A stretch of 64,000 nt of DNA from Parietaria judaica (Eukaryota; Streptophyta; Magnoliopsida; Rosales; Urticaceae): contig OX940870.1 of the NCBI GenBank assembly GCA_954871525.1, positions 6,913,501 through 6,977,500 on the forward strand, written 5' to 3'. Both the position numbers and the translations under genes were made by a program. Below are positions 39,867 to 52,400 of this stretch, piece by piece (the stretch's first letter is position 1; each line of letters begins with the position of its first letter). The notes under the pieces are model-generated. The model was given only the letters and a program-made list of their open reading frames with translations, was not told the DNA's origin and searched no databases.

Positions 39867-39913
39867 CTTGGCTCGATCCGTGAAAAAGCGAAGATCAAAG
39901 CCAAGCCCAGTTG

Positions 39914-42900
39914 CTAGCTCTTGGGTAGGGGATACAGGAAGTCCTCTAAGCAAGGTTGAACAGAACCGGGCTTAGCATTACCGGATTCCTGACTGCCGCT
40001 GCCACAGTCGCCGCCATTTTCATGTTGGCTCGAGCAACTAGCTCTTAACAAATCTTGAGCGGTGATCGTGAACTGGCGATAGGCTGTGTGAAGTTGTTCG
40101 TGTGTCTCCTCCATCACCCCCGATTGCTCGTCTCGGACGTCCATGTCGATGAGAACCTGTGAAATAAAACAAACCGTAAATCAGACATGAAACATTGTTC
40201 CGAAGCGGTGAAATGGATAAAGAGAAATTACCTCAGCGGCATTGTTTCTGAAGATGGGGCGAAACCGCTGCCTGCAATATTCGTTAAAGAGAATCGTGCA
40301 GATGACCAACGGGATGGTAAAGCCCGACGCGACAGGTGCCTTTCTTAACCCGAAAACCCCAAGCGCAATGATTTGCATCAGAACAAGGGAGAAAATCGTC
40401 GTGTTGTGAACAATAGGCCAGAATTGTCCTCCGCCTTCGTATTTCGAGACGTACACGTTGAGAATCTGGACCGGGGAATATTTTTTTGATAAATTAAGTC
40501 AATTGTATTCTTCCCAATGAAAACGATGAAAACCAAATATTAAGAGTGGATCAGTGCTTACATTGTTTCGGTATACAAAGAAAGCGAGAACGAAGTAAAT
40601 GAGCAAGAAGGGCAGAATCAGGGGCACCAAGATGGAACAGGTGAAGCCGAGGAATCCGAAGAGCAATATTCTGGGGATCTCGGTGTGATAGGGGAACGAA
40701 AGAGCGGCCTCCGGTGAATCACTCTTCATTCTTAGTATGAAGCGCTTGATGAGATTGCAAATGAGAGGGAATATTTGCATCACCTCGCACGCCAAGCTCG
40801 CCCACCCGGACGACAGAACGTAAGTCACGAAAAAGCTAGCCTGCAAGTTTCCACAATCATAAACATCGTATGACAAAAAAATTCACCTCATTCCAACTGA
40901 AAGATACGTGACGAAATGATAATTAAGTATCCATGATATGAAGGAACCTTCGACTTTTTTACTATCAGGATAAAACTGCTAAAGCGAAAGAAGTTCACTG
41001 GGAAATTGTTACAAAGAAACAATTACTTACTTCATAATTGTTAAACGGATTTTCTCAAATTTTAAACCACATATCATACGCATAATTATTCTAATACTAG
41101 AGTGAGGATTTTGCGTGGCTTATAATTTGGTGGAACCTTATTCTAATGATAAATTAAAAATCAACAACTTTTAATAGAGAGATCCATATTAGAGCCTTGA
41201 ATCTAGTGCTAATGTACAAAATGTTCACCTGTGCCGGAACTGCATTAGCAAGCTGCGCGGGTATGTCTTTTACGCTGGAAAAGACGCGTAACTGGCGGAT
41301 GATGGAACCGGTGAACACATTGACGAAGAACACATTCCAGATTGTGAAGTAAAGAATTTTGCAGCAAGCGCTCTTTTTCCTCCCGCTTCGGGAGATGGAC
41401 CCCTCCACAGCTGAAAATAACATCATCACCGGAGGAACCAAGTACAGGAATAACATCAAAATCACACTGGGAAGGTAGCCGGTCGCCAGCTGGCTTATAA
41501 ATTTCCTGTGCAAAAAGAGAAAAGCAAGTTAACACCGAAATTAGTCGTGTTCATATGAATGTACTTAAAGTTCATATTAAAATATCCCTATTATAAATTA
41601 GTAATGTTAACACCAAAATTAGTCGTGTTAATACGAATGTACTTAAAATTCATAACCCCTATTAAAAGACATGATTTCCTTTTTATTGAAAAGGTTCAAC
41701 AGATCACTAAATCCCGAATACAGGATTGAATGTTGTAAGTTTTCGATTACAGTGCTCATTTCAATATGCCAATCGAGTAAAATCTTATAAATATATCTAT
41801 ATATTTAAGATATTTGTATAATCTTACTTCTTCAAAATGCCTTTCAGGAAAGGGAATGTTTGTTGAAGCTGCTCTAGTTGGGTCAAGCCTTGAACAAACG
41901 TGACGGGAATAAGGAACACAAGCATGAAGGCAATGGCAGCCATGAGAGTCCCTATTTTACGGATCCACAGCTGACCATACGGAATCCAAAGGTTTGACCA
42001 ATAAATATCGTGCGGTGCCGGAGCCAAGTCCGTCACCCACAGCATGGGGTTCGATGATTGAAGAACCTGCGAAGCAACCAATGCAGCGTAGCGAGTCTTG
42101 AAAAACACAAATGCAGTGGCACATTCCTGTTACCAAATACAAAAAGATCATTATTAAAACATAACAAACTACAGAGTCGATATCGCAATATGAATACATT
42201 AAAAATTTAATAGAGTTTTTTTTTTTTTTAATTAGATGACACCGTATGTAACAATTTTCCCAGATGTAGAAATAAAGAAACTTAAGGTAGTTTTTTGTAT
42301 CAGCAATTATATGTAACTAGTTTTTGTATTTACAGCTAAAAAGCGGGTTCCTTTTTAATAGCTTGGAAAATTTTAGTAACGAGCATAACTGTAGTATTAT
42401 TCCTAGCGTTTCGGACTAAAGTAAAGTTCATATATCTTTTTCAAAGCAGTAAAAATCTTGATGAGAATGTACATGGATAAAAGTGACAAGGATAAATAAA
42501 AACTTAACAGTGGTAATTAATGTATAAATCAAAGCGATAAAACTACCTTTTTTGTTCCATCCAAATCTATATCACTATCACTTAATTCAGCTTTCTCCTG
42601 GACAGCCTCCATCTCGGGAGAGAACAACTTAAAAGAATTTGTATGTTCTGTACATGGACCACCACACTGCAGTATGCCTGGTGTGCAATTTCTTTCAAAA
42701 GAAGCAGCCTTTAAAACCATAATCATCTTCTCGGCATCCTCCTATAAAGATGCACACCATTGTTACAGTTACAGATACGACAATTGTAACTTGGCCCAAC
42801 AATTCTATGTTTTTTTCTTCCTAATAAATAAATAAAAATGGAAAATATCATGTTCATCAATCAGTCTATCGAAGCCTATCTAAGCTAAGGAAAGTCCATA

Positions 42901-43939
42901 CCATCAATTTCTGAACGGTACCAGCTCGATGAACCATTTGGTGAAACAAATAGCCAGACCCGTGATATTTCATAAAGAATTTCTTCACTGTGTTGCTGTA
43001 CGAATCCTCCTCGGACCACGGAATAGCACGAACGAGAATTGTGAAATGACTTGGGTTCGGAGGAGATTCAGTGAGATGAGCAAGCCTCATTTTAGCAATG
43101 CTTTTGTATTCCTAGACATGAGAAAAAGAATCACTTAGCAGCTAGCACTGAAAGGATTTTAAGCCTCAAACAGAATATACTAATCCTTAGCAATGACTTT
43201 TCTATCCTTACAAAGTAAAGAAGCACGCAAGTCGAGCATGTTATGATGTATAACGTAAGACAATGAGTCCAGAGCCTGTGGAAATTTCAAAATAAAGGAA
43301 AAACAGTGAGTACTCATTTTTAAAAGGCAAAAAATGACAAAACAAGTAAACATATTAATATAAGAACTTGTTGAGGGAACAGCACAAGAAAGAAAAGCTA
43401 TTTTCAAATCTAATCATAAAGCTCATACCACTTTGAGCCTTCTTGGACATTTAAAATGGTAAACACCTCCATAGACTCCAAAGGAATTTGTTGGTACTGC
43501 CTCTTTTGGCCATAATAATTCACCGGAAGCACCACAAAACAACCGAAGAGTGCAGCAATTGCAAAAACGCGAATACTGCAGAAACATAAAAGTTAGCATC
43601 TCCAAACAAAAACGAATAAAGCGTACAGATATAGGTCGAAACGGGATCTATAACTTACCTAAAGACAACTATCCTGATAAAAACGACAGCATCCATTCCA
43701 CCAACTGCCAGTAAGTCTGCTTCGGACGTATCCCATGCTTTAAGTATCCAGCTCGGAGAAGGAACAAATCTCTCGAAGCAGACAGGTTCTGTGCGTCCTA
43801 AGCGCCCCGAAGCGACTCTCCGTCCAAAATAAACACCCACATTGCTCGGTTGTTTTCTTAGAATTGAATAAAGTGCCAAAAGAATGAGGCACAGTCCTAT
43901 ATTTATTCCGGCGGAGGTCAAAAGCGCCGAAATATTCAT
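39914..43939 (-). CDS. OSCA/CSC1-like hyperosmolality-gated, mechanosensitive cation channel
   Basis: Ten coding exons: 43939-43659, 43575-43429, 43275-43212, 43111-42902, 42741-42547, 42126-41828, 41505-41229, 40840-40562, 40465-40232 and 40156-39914. Every junction is GT-AG and in phase, giving 742 residues. The start MNISALLTSAGINIGLCL forms the first membrane helix and resembles the OSCA2/HYP1 branch. The N-terminal membrane part (exons 1-3) is followed by the cytosolic domain with FTILVRAIPW (exon 4) and by APAPHDIYWSNL before the C-terminal channel domain (exons 6-9), where many hydrophobic helices are seen, including FVTYVLSSGWA and LPFLLIYFVLAFFVYRN. Order and length fit the DUF221 family of dimeric calcium-permeable channels opened by membrane tension. 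The C-terminal tail (exon 10) is hydrophilic and probably cytosolic. The family is known mainly from the plasma membrane. Intron 6 holds a short direct duplication. Confidence 0.94.
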
Positions 43940-44050
43940 CTCCTGTCCACTACTTCAGCCCCCTTATGGTTTCACCTCATTCAAGACGAAAGACGTGTGA
44001 TTCCACGCCTTATACCCGAAGTCGAAACAGCAGCCTAAGCTCAGCTACTG

Positions 44051-44554
44051 CTGCATGATTGATAAGAACAAAGGGATTAATGATTCACAAATTGAATGTG
44101 ATTTCAAACAGAAAGAATACAATTTGCCCACATCTTTGAACAACAAGATGTTTATATATACACACTTATGAGCATATTATCAATTAATAAATTAATTAGT
44201 CACTGTAGATAAGCATAAATTCCACCATGGGTAAGCGTCGTCACAATTAATAGAGCGAGACAAAAAGAAACTCAATCCTATCATGTTCTGATTCCATCAA
44301 TTTCCTTAAAAACATAAAAGAGCTATAAAGCAACTATACTACTTAAGGCAAAGAGTTTCTGATCTATTGTTAGTCAATTGTCTCTTCTGTAACTCAAGAC
44401 TTCCAACATGGTAAGCAAAGCAAAGCAAAGCGTAGCACTGAGACTATAAAATCAACCAGAAATCATTCAACTTTTCAAAATAAAAAACCTGAAATTCAAC
44501 TAAGCAATCAGGAATCAAACTCGCACCAGTTCAAAAAAACCGAGCAAAAATCAC
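44051..44554 (-). other. Probable 5'UTR intron of the OSCA gene
   Basis: Upstream of the ATG on the minus strand, a donor (ATCAG|GTGATT) at 44554 and an acceptor (CATGCAG) ending at 44051 bracket an AT-rich stretch with pyrimidine runs. The flanking sequence to 44700 is GC-richer, as is usual for plant leader exons. This is inferred from splice motifs only. Confidence 0.5.
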
Positions 44555-44559
44555 CTGAT

Positions 44560-45317
44560 AAATCCGTGACGAATCAATGACGAGAAACTGAGAACTGCTC
44601 GGATTTGATGATCGGAGATCGCGTGTGTGCGAATGGGAATGTGGCTAAAACTTGCACGCCTAAGCGCGCTTTGCTTCGACTTCACAGAAACGCATTCGAT
44701 TGATGAGAAGCAATTCAAAAATCATCAGAAAATTCAGGAGGAGAGCGATTATCGAAGACGACGAAACCCTAGAATTCTCGAATCGGAAGAATCGTGAAGC
44801 CCAAACAGAATATAAGACGCACACGAATGCCACGTTGCTCGGAGAATTTCACTATCAGCCGTCGCGAAGATATGCAAAATCAGCGGGAAAGCCACGTGGC
44901 GCGCATCCGACGGTTGATTCAATTCCATGAGCGAAGCTAAAACTACCTTTTAACTGTCACGTTGATTATTTTATATTTTATGTCCATCGAACGGCCGTGG
45001 CATCACGTGCCACTTTAAGCTGACGGCTGGGATTGCTTGCGATTAAAGCATATCGCAGAGTCTAGAGAAATAGACTGTTGGGATTCGGTGAGAAGAAACA
45101 TAAACAAAAAAATTGTCGTTTTCTGATAATAAATTTAATTTCGTTGTCAAAGAAAATAGGCGGTTCGGGCTTTGGATCTGGACCATTAATAATCGTACCC
45201 AATTTCTTTGTGGGCCAGGCCCATTTATTTCTATGGTTCTTTGTGTGTGGACGAAAATAATTGGTTCAAAAACAAAACAAAAAAGAGCAATTACAGAGTA
45301 ATCTCAAGTTAGACATA
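44560..45317. other. Upstream region of the OSCA gene
   Basis: Probably first untranslated exon and promoter, minus strand. A 76-codon plus-strand frame at 44700-44930 overlaps it but has no recognisable domain and is treated as chance. Confidence 0.4.
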
Positions 45318-46035
45318 TAATGGGCCTGTTTGGCACATCTTAATTTTTACAAAAATTGTTTTTTGTTTTAGTTTAAAAAACAAACTGTTTTTGAAAAAAA
45401 ACGGCAGGTGTTTGGTAAATTGTTTATAAAATAGTTGTTGCTGGTAACAAAAACTTATTTAACGTTTGGTAAAAAAATTTATTAAGGCTAAAATAGACTA
45501 AAACTGTTTTTCTTGTTTTTAGAAAAAACCAAAAGCTACGAATCCTAGCTTTTACAATTCATGTACAAAAATTCAAAATCGATTTTGTGCTTTTTGGAAA
45601 AATAATTTTGCACCTGAAAAACGGTTAAGTTTATTTTATAAACAAAAACATGGCTAAATAAGTTATGTCAAACGCACCCAATAGCAACTTAATTTTTAAA
45701 CAAATTATTTTGGTTTAATTAAAAAAACAAAACAAAAAAACTTAGTGTTGATAAACTGTTTTATACAAAACAGTTGTTGTCAGGTAACAAAAGTTGGTTT
45801 TGCGTTTGGTATATTTAAAGTAAAAAGACTAAAATAAATTAAAAATCGTGTTTTTATTTTAAAAAAAAAAATCAAAAGCTACGAACGAATCTTATCTTTT
45901 ACGACTCCTGTACGAAAATCTAAAACTGTTTTTGTGTTTTTTTTAGCAACAGTTTTATTAGACACTAAAATAATAGTTTAAATTATTTTAAAAAGAAAAA
46001 AAAAAAGTCTTTTTCAGTTGAGCCAAACGCACCAC
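45318..46035. repeat. Degenerate tandem dimer of a MITE-like unit (about 350 bp each)
   Basis: Unit 1 runs from about 45318 (GGGCCTGTTTGGCAC) to 45682 (GTCAAACGCACCC), and unit 2 from there to about 46035 (GCCAAACGCACC). The units share internal blocks in order: AACTTAATTTTTA or a close variant, a GTTGTTG..GGTAACAAAA block, CGTTTGGTA, AAAAGCTACGAA and a TTTTTGTGTTTTT-type run. The outer ends are roughly inverted (TGTTTGGC / GCCAAACG), a pattern seen in widespread plant MITEs. Confidence 0.65.
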
Positions 46036-46489
46036 TATTTTCCTTGGTTAATATTGCTGAAATATTTTACTAACTTTACCCCTAAATTTACAACTTGTAA
46101 CAACTTTACCCCTATATTTTCAGTTCAATAAAAAACCAACTTTGAATTACTCAGTTAAGCAAGCGCAGCTTACAAGTCAAAGAAATTGCGTCATTGACAA
46201 GAAATCCTAAGCGTAGAAGTCTGAGATTACGTCACTCTGCACCAATTGGAACAGTGAAAAAGTATAATTATATCTTCATTTATTCTTGTGTCACAGTACA
46301 GAACAGTACAGATGGGATCAAAGGAATTTTTCCTCCAAATACCACTGAAAAAAAAAAAAAAAGACTGCATCATCATGTATTAAATGAGTAACAACACTGC
46401 CCAAAAACACGTGCTTAATTCTTTCTTCTACACTTGAACAAACCATAACGAACATAGCATTACGTCATCATTACCGTGAGAGACGACGA
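46036..46489. other. Intergenic / 3' flank of the ACC synthase gene
   Basis: No separate gene. The ACTTTACCCCTA motif occurs twice within 50 bases near 46072-46112. The part next to 46490 is presumably the ACC synthase 3'UTR. Confidence 0.4.
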
Positions 46490-48334
46490 TCAACGGTCGG
46501 AAACCTCGCAGGTACGCTCGTTAAACGACGAGGACAACTGAAACACCCACTTGGGCAACGACCGAGTCCTCGCGTACGACTTGGAGCCGCCTGTCCTGAG
46601 CCTCATCTGCCTCAGCTTCATGTCCCTTATCCCCTCCGCGAAGGTTCTCAGGCGATCCATCGCCACGTGCAGCGTCTCCTCCGACAGGTTTGCGAAGCAG
46701 ACCCTGAACCACCCGGGTTCGGGGCAGTGGCACGACGACCCGGGCGAGACGTTGAGCCCCACCTCGTACACGATCCTCGTCCAGAGCTCACGCTCGGCCT
46801 CGAACGTGTTCGAGGTCAGCAGGCCTCGCATGTCGACCCACGAGAACAGGCACGCGTTGCTCTTCAGCGATTTGATGGCCGCGCTCTTCAGCCCGGAGAC
46901 AAGGATGTCTTTCCGCTGCCGGAGGCGGCTGACATTCTCCGCGACGTACTTCCTCGTGAACTTCTTGTCGGCGAGGAGCTGCGAGAGCGTGTGCTGCGTC
47001 TGCGCCGACACGAGGCCGAAGCTGGACATCTTGGTCGCGCCGGAGACGACGTCGGGGTCGTTGGAGTACACCATGCCGACGCGGAACCCTGGGAGGCCGA
47101 AGTCCTTGGAGAGGCTGTACACGATGTGCACGCGCCGCCACGTGGAGGAGCCGGCAAGGCCGCGATCTGCGAGGACCTCAGCCACGCTCACGAAGCCGGG
47201 GGAGTCGAAGACGGTGCCGGAGTAGATCTCGTCGCTCACCACGTGGACCTCATCGTTGGCAACTGCGAAGTCGATGAGGAGGTCGAGCTCGTCACGAGTG
47301 AGGGTCGTGCCAAGGGGATTCGACGGGTTCGTCACCAGCACGGCTTTCACTCGCAGCCCCTGCGCCTGCGCTTTGATGCGCGCCTCCTCCAGCGCTGAAG
47401 CCGTGATTCTGAAGTTGTTCGAGCTCGTACAGTTTATTGGCACGATTTCAGCTCCAGTTCGCCACTTGAGGTCTCTGTCAAACCTGCTCAAATAAATATA
47501 GTTTGGTTAATTACTTATTTCAAATTTACGTGTAAATCATGAACTTCAAACAGTCAACATTTAAAACTCAATACTAAATAATATAATAGTACGTACCCCG
47601 GATAGTACGGGACGGGGATGAGAATGGCGTCGCCGGGGTCGGCGAGGCAGAACATGAGAGTCTCGTTGGCCGAAGTTGCACCGGCCGTGAGAACAAGATT
47701 ACTAGGATTGAACTTCACTTTGTTGCCTCTAAGTTGTGCCATGAATTCCACAAGCTCCTGTAAATCCATATCAACAGCTCGTTAATTAATCATCATCATA
47801 ATCTCTTTAATTAATAAAAAAAAATATCATTTCTCTCTTACATTTTTGAAACCAGGCATGCCGTGATAGTCTTGGAAGAGAGCAAGCTCTTTGAACACAG
47901 ACTCGCCGTTCACTGCGCTCTTCAGCTCAAGCGCTTCTGGGTTCGCCGAAAACCAAGACTCAAGAAGGTCGAAGGAAAGCTACACAAAAAAATAAAAATA
48001 AATTAGTTGGTTAATAATTAAAAAAGATTTTGTGCAACTACAAATTATACGCAAAGTTTGTGAAAATAGTAGTATAGTAGTGGATGGCTAGCGACCACCA
48101 AACAACTTAGTTAGAGTGTCAAATTTGGAGGGTGTGTGTGACTTCGATGTATATAGATATATAATTATATATTATAATGTAAATAATTATTACCTGATTC
48201 TCGGCGAGTCCCATCTGAATGATCCCATTAGGGTTATCAACTTCGTGGTAAGGGTTCTTCTCGTACTCTTCCCACCCCAAGAAGTAGGACGAGTCTTGGC
48301 CGTGAGAATCGTTGCTGATGATTTTGGACAACAT
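46490..48334 (-). CDS. ACS: 1-aminocyclopropane-1-carboxylate synthase (ACC synthase)
   Basis: Four exons: 48334-48194, 47979-47842, 47757-47597 and 47483-46490, with GT-AG introns and matching phases, total 477 residues. The enzyme converts S-adenosylmethionine to ACC, the rate-limiting step of ethylene synthesis, in the cytosol with pyridoxal phosphate. Motifs seen: [67 protein letters not shown] and the PLP-lysine box [15 protein letters not shown] (about K273). The C-terminus ends with [23 protein letters not shown] residues, which resembles the short tail of type 2 ACS proteins (Arabidopsis ACS5/ACS9 group, WVFRVSW...) recognised by ETO1-type ubiquitin ligases. No serine-proline cluster typical of MAP-kinase-regulated type 1 tails is seen. 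Exon 4 is markedly GC-rich, so long shadow frames occur on the opposite strand. Confidence 0.96.
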
Positions 48335-48439
48335 TTTTACTCCACTATTTTAATAAATATTAAATTAGTGAGCTTCGAAGCTCTTCACAGATAGAGAGAG
48401 AAGGGTTCTGTGATATTGGGAGAAGAGACATTAATGGGG

Positions 48440-48447
48440 TATTTATA
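48440..48447 (-). promoter_or_regulatory. TATA box of the ACC synthase gene
   Basis: The minus strand reads TATAAATA about 106 bases upstream of the ATG, a perfect plant TATA consensus at a plausible distance for a 70-80-base leader. Confidence 0.7.
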
Positions 48448-48459
48448 GATAGGAGCTCC

Positions 48460-48895
48460 ATGCCAAAGGCAGAACCGTGAAGTGACGGTGATATATGCTT
48501 TGACTAGCGAACTAAGAAGGGAACGTCGCATTTGTTGGAGCTATCGTATTCGGGATCTTTTTTAATTAATATTCTCAAGTACTACAATAATTTAGCATGA
48601 ATTATTAATATAACTGGTTGTCTCTCTGGATATATATACAATAAATGTTCTTCAATATTGTCCATTTTACTTGGCTTAATCGTTGGTTACTGAGAAATCT
48701 TGAAGCAGTGATGTTTTCATCACTAGTGTTGTGGGGATTTTGAGATTTAGAAAAATTAATTAAATAAGGAAAATATATATTTTAAATTCATTAAATTCAA
48801 CTCCGGCTCAAAAACGTAGTTCGAAAGCTCATTTATCGAAATTTAAAAGTCTGAAAATAGGGAGGATAAATATTTATTATCAAAGAAAATATTAA
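48460..48895. other. ACC synthase upstream region
   Basis: AT-rich DNA upstream of the TATA box. No other gene or clear element boundary seen. Confidence 0.4.
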
Positions 48896-49440
48896 AACAT
48901 GCGAGCGCACCCTCGGGGCTAAATAACGCGCCCTCAAGGTTACATGTCCACCCAATCTGCAAAGTTATTTAAGGTCCCCGATGTCCTCTTATAAATACGA
49001 GGCTCATTCCTATCAACGGTAATTCATTCAAACGTCAATCTCTAAGTTATAAAAAAACTTTGTCTTTCTATTTTTCTTATGTTCGACTTAAACGCCCGAC
49101 TAATACTGAACATCGGAGCGGTTTAAAGAGCCCCCTCTATAATTCGATTTTCTCCTTATATTTTTTTGAGACGAAACCGGAGGAGCAGGCTATAGAGAAG
49201 GCCTCGGAAACCTTCCCGGTTCCCCAAAATCAAAGATTCAGATCTGATCCTGATCTAATCATTGAATGGAAGTCCCGATTCTCTGAGGTCGACGATCCAA
49301 AATACGAGTCCAATCTGATCACTAAGAGGAAGTCCCGAAACTCTGAGATTTAGGATCTAAGACTCGGTTGCGATTTGACCGACAAACGGAACTCCCAGTT
49401 TTCAGAATTAAAAGTCAAGCCTCAATCCCAATAAAGTCAA
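48896..49440 (+). mobile_element. Probable degraded LTR fragment
   Basis: The region is GC-richer than its flanks. It has a TATA-like CTTATAAATACGAGGC near 48989, then a GACTTAAACG...CATCGGAGCGG stretch around 49085-49122 that resembles the R/U5 region of many plant Gypsy LTRs (motif of the form CTTAAGCGTCGGAG). Ends and target-site duplications were not found, so limits are approximate. The 97-codon frame at 49060-49353 lies inside and shows no domain. Confidence 0.45.
49232..49408 (+). repeat. Degenerate minisatellite, about 3 units of 58-60 bp
   Basis: Three successive units each contain GATCTAATCATTGAATGGAA-like, AAGTCCCGA and TCTGAG blocks (49232-49287, 49288-49347 and 49348-49408), with divergence increasing towards the third. 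Confidence 0.7.
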
Positions 49441-52400
49441 TAACTTTTATTTTTTTTAGTAACAGCATGAGTGATTTTTTAATTCGCTTGTTATTTAATC
49501 CAGATTAAGTTCCCATGTATACTATGATGAATTGTAAAAGATGTATGAAGAATCAATGTAATCACAATTTGTATACTGTGTTTTTCTTTTTCTTTTTTAA
49601 AATTTATTATTTATTTAGATAAGATATCCCAAAACATTTATTTATCCACATTGATAACGAAAACGACTAATCTTATCGCATACGGCGTAAGAATAAATGT
49701 AATTTCGCTTGATTTAAAACACACATCACATATATAAGGTATGAAACTAACTAGTTTATAATATTAGTTTACTATCGAAAAAATATATACATAGAACTTT
49801 AGTACAAACAGTATATTTGACTAATTTTGTCCCTTCACATTATATTTATTGACCAATGTCCCTTATCTTTTACACATTTTGCCAAATATGAGGAAAATAT
49901 AATAATAATAATAAATAAATAAATAATAATGATGATAATAATAATACATTGCAATAATTCTTATAGTTTGTAGGAAAATAATTAAAAAATAAGCACACGG
50001 TTGCTGCCAACGTGGCAGTATACCCCAGTCCTCCTACGTTGCGGTAGTGCATGGCTGTCTACAGCTATACCATTGTCTAGTTTTTAATTAAGAGCCTCAT
50101 GATGATAAAATAAATAATATATTGTATAATATATAGTTTTTTGGGCGATAAGTATATAAATATTAGTACATAGTTGACATTGAGAAGAGAAACACCGACA
50201 ATTACATGCTGACGCACCATTGCTTTTTGGTTCTTAATTATAAAGAATCTCGTTTTCGATTTTTGTTAACTTATTATCCGCAAATATTGCATGTATTTCA
50301 ACCTTCTTGGATATTTCCTGTCTCTAATTTAGTCATTTGTACTTTATTTGTATAGTATTAAAATTAATGCTAAGAGATATCTATTTTATTTTTATATTTT
50401 ATCATAAAATTTTGACTTAAAATGTAGTTAGTTTAGACTCGATCTGAAATTAGAAAGGTTATTTGTATTGTTGTTTTTGTTACATTATTCAGATATATCA
50501 AGCTTAAGAGTGAATGTAACTGGAAGATATTATTCATTGTTGATATTGATAACGTATTTATACATATATATATAGCAACATTTTTATCCACCATTTTATT
50601 TTATTTTTCTCTAAATTAATCTCAACGCAGCATAGTTAAGTTAATAAATATTAGAAATTGTTAAAGTTATTATCTTTTTCTTTTCTCTAAATTTTTGCAC
50701 ACAAGCGACATTATGTAAGCTAATATCACATACGACACAAGCTATTGATCATCATATAATAACATTATATATTCCTAATAAAAAGTATTATCTTAAAGTG
50801 GATAATTCCATATATATGTATTTGTATGTTCCGAGCTTGAACCCGATTAAAACCTCCAAATGTATCATAATATATAGATTCATTTGATCGTTTAATTATA
50901 ACGTGGACTTATATTACGATATGCAGGGCCGATATATTCATGTCAAGAAATTCCATGCATGCATGTCTGCAATACTACCATTAGACATATAGACTTATGT
51001 AACCATTACTAGTACTTCCTTTTTTGTCTGTATCTTATTGAAAAATATCAGCTTCTATAACTCAATTTATGCATATGAATGAAATTTTCAAAAGACAAAA
51101 GCATAAAGTTAATATTACGTGGTCGGGATATCATTTTGTTTATGTATCTAGACTACGACATCATGAAGACGCATATTTTATTTATTTTTTAGTGTAGTTG
51201 AAAAATGGTAAAACGGTACTCATAAATTTATATGGTCTCTAACATTATTAATTTATCAAAGTTGTGTTTATAGTGTAACTAGTTGTCACGCTAGAGAAAA
51301 TCAATATATACATCTTTCTATATAGATTATAGATGAGTGTATATAAAATGGACCATTCATTTTATACATGGTTTCCTAACTAAACCCTCCATTAACGATT
51401 TGAGACCCATTAGGGTTTATTGCTGTCCCACAACAACACACGATACAACAAACCCTAATAAAATCTTCAAACACGACGAACGAACGATCGTACGTACGTG
51501 CGCGTTTGACACCAAAACATACATGGCATGTTTATTTATAGTGCACATATCGATGCCTGAAACCTCACGTGGTGTGAGGGACAACCTTGTTAATTACACT
51601 CTCTTGATGATGAATCGGCCATGTACACCTATGTTATCCTCGCTAGCTCTTGTCCGTGTGAGAAATAAAAAATGAATTAAAAATAAAGTCAAGGTTTGAC
51701 TTTGGCCAGATGTTCTCTTCTATGTGGAAGAAGGACCCAATACCATTGGTCGCCGTGCCTCCTTGGATCTCCCCATTGGATTGTCTGAAGAAATATTCTA
51801 AGTGGAGAAACAGTACTCGATCGAATGGCATTAATGGCTTGTGAATAAGTCCATGTTTGGACCCACATTGTCTTCATCACGAGCCAACACTGTCACTTTT
51901 GATATCCATACTTGTCGGCCATGGAGTTACTCTTTGTCTCCTCTCTCCATGTAATTTAGCTGCCACACTCACACTTATCGATAAACTCCTACTTATATAT
52001 CGACATGTCTTCTTATTACGTACACAGAATTTCGAAAAGTACGAGACGTGATATCTAATTAGATTTGAACAGTGACCTTTTGCATAACCATGTATTGTTA
52101 ATAAGTAATAACTATTGTTTATTACATAATTTATTAAGGCGATTCTCATGTTCTCTGCATGTTTACTATGCCATAATTGATGTCTGTAATCTAGTATACA
52201 CTAAATACTTTTTTTATAAATAAAATTCCAACATTAATCTGCATCCCTAATTCTATATATGATAGTTGAAATGTAGCCAATCGATTGATTACTTATATAT
52301 ATACTTCTACGTCTAGCGGATTGATAATTTTCGCATTTAAGAACATGAGTTTTCTCCAACGTGTTCCGGGAGTTCACAAACTTTCATATAAATTTTTCAT

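Noticed and set aside
44700..44930. A 76-codon plus-strand frame
   Set aside because: It overlaps the probable OSCA leader exon and promoter and has no recognisable domain.
46551..47398. Long plus-strand frames of 224 and 243 codons
   Set aside because: They are shadows of the GC-rich ACC synthase exon 4 on the opposite strand; the minus strand carries all family motifs.
51337..52149. Overlapping frames on both strands
   Set aside because: No family motif, no splice-supported extension and frames on opposite strands compete; not enough to call a gene.
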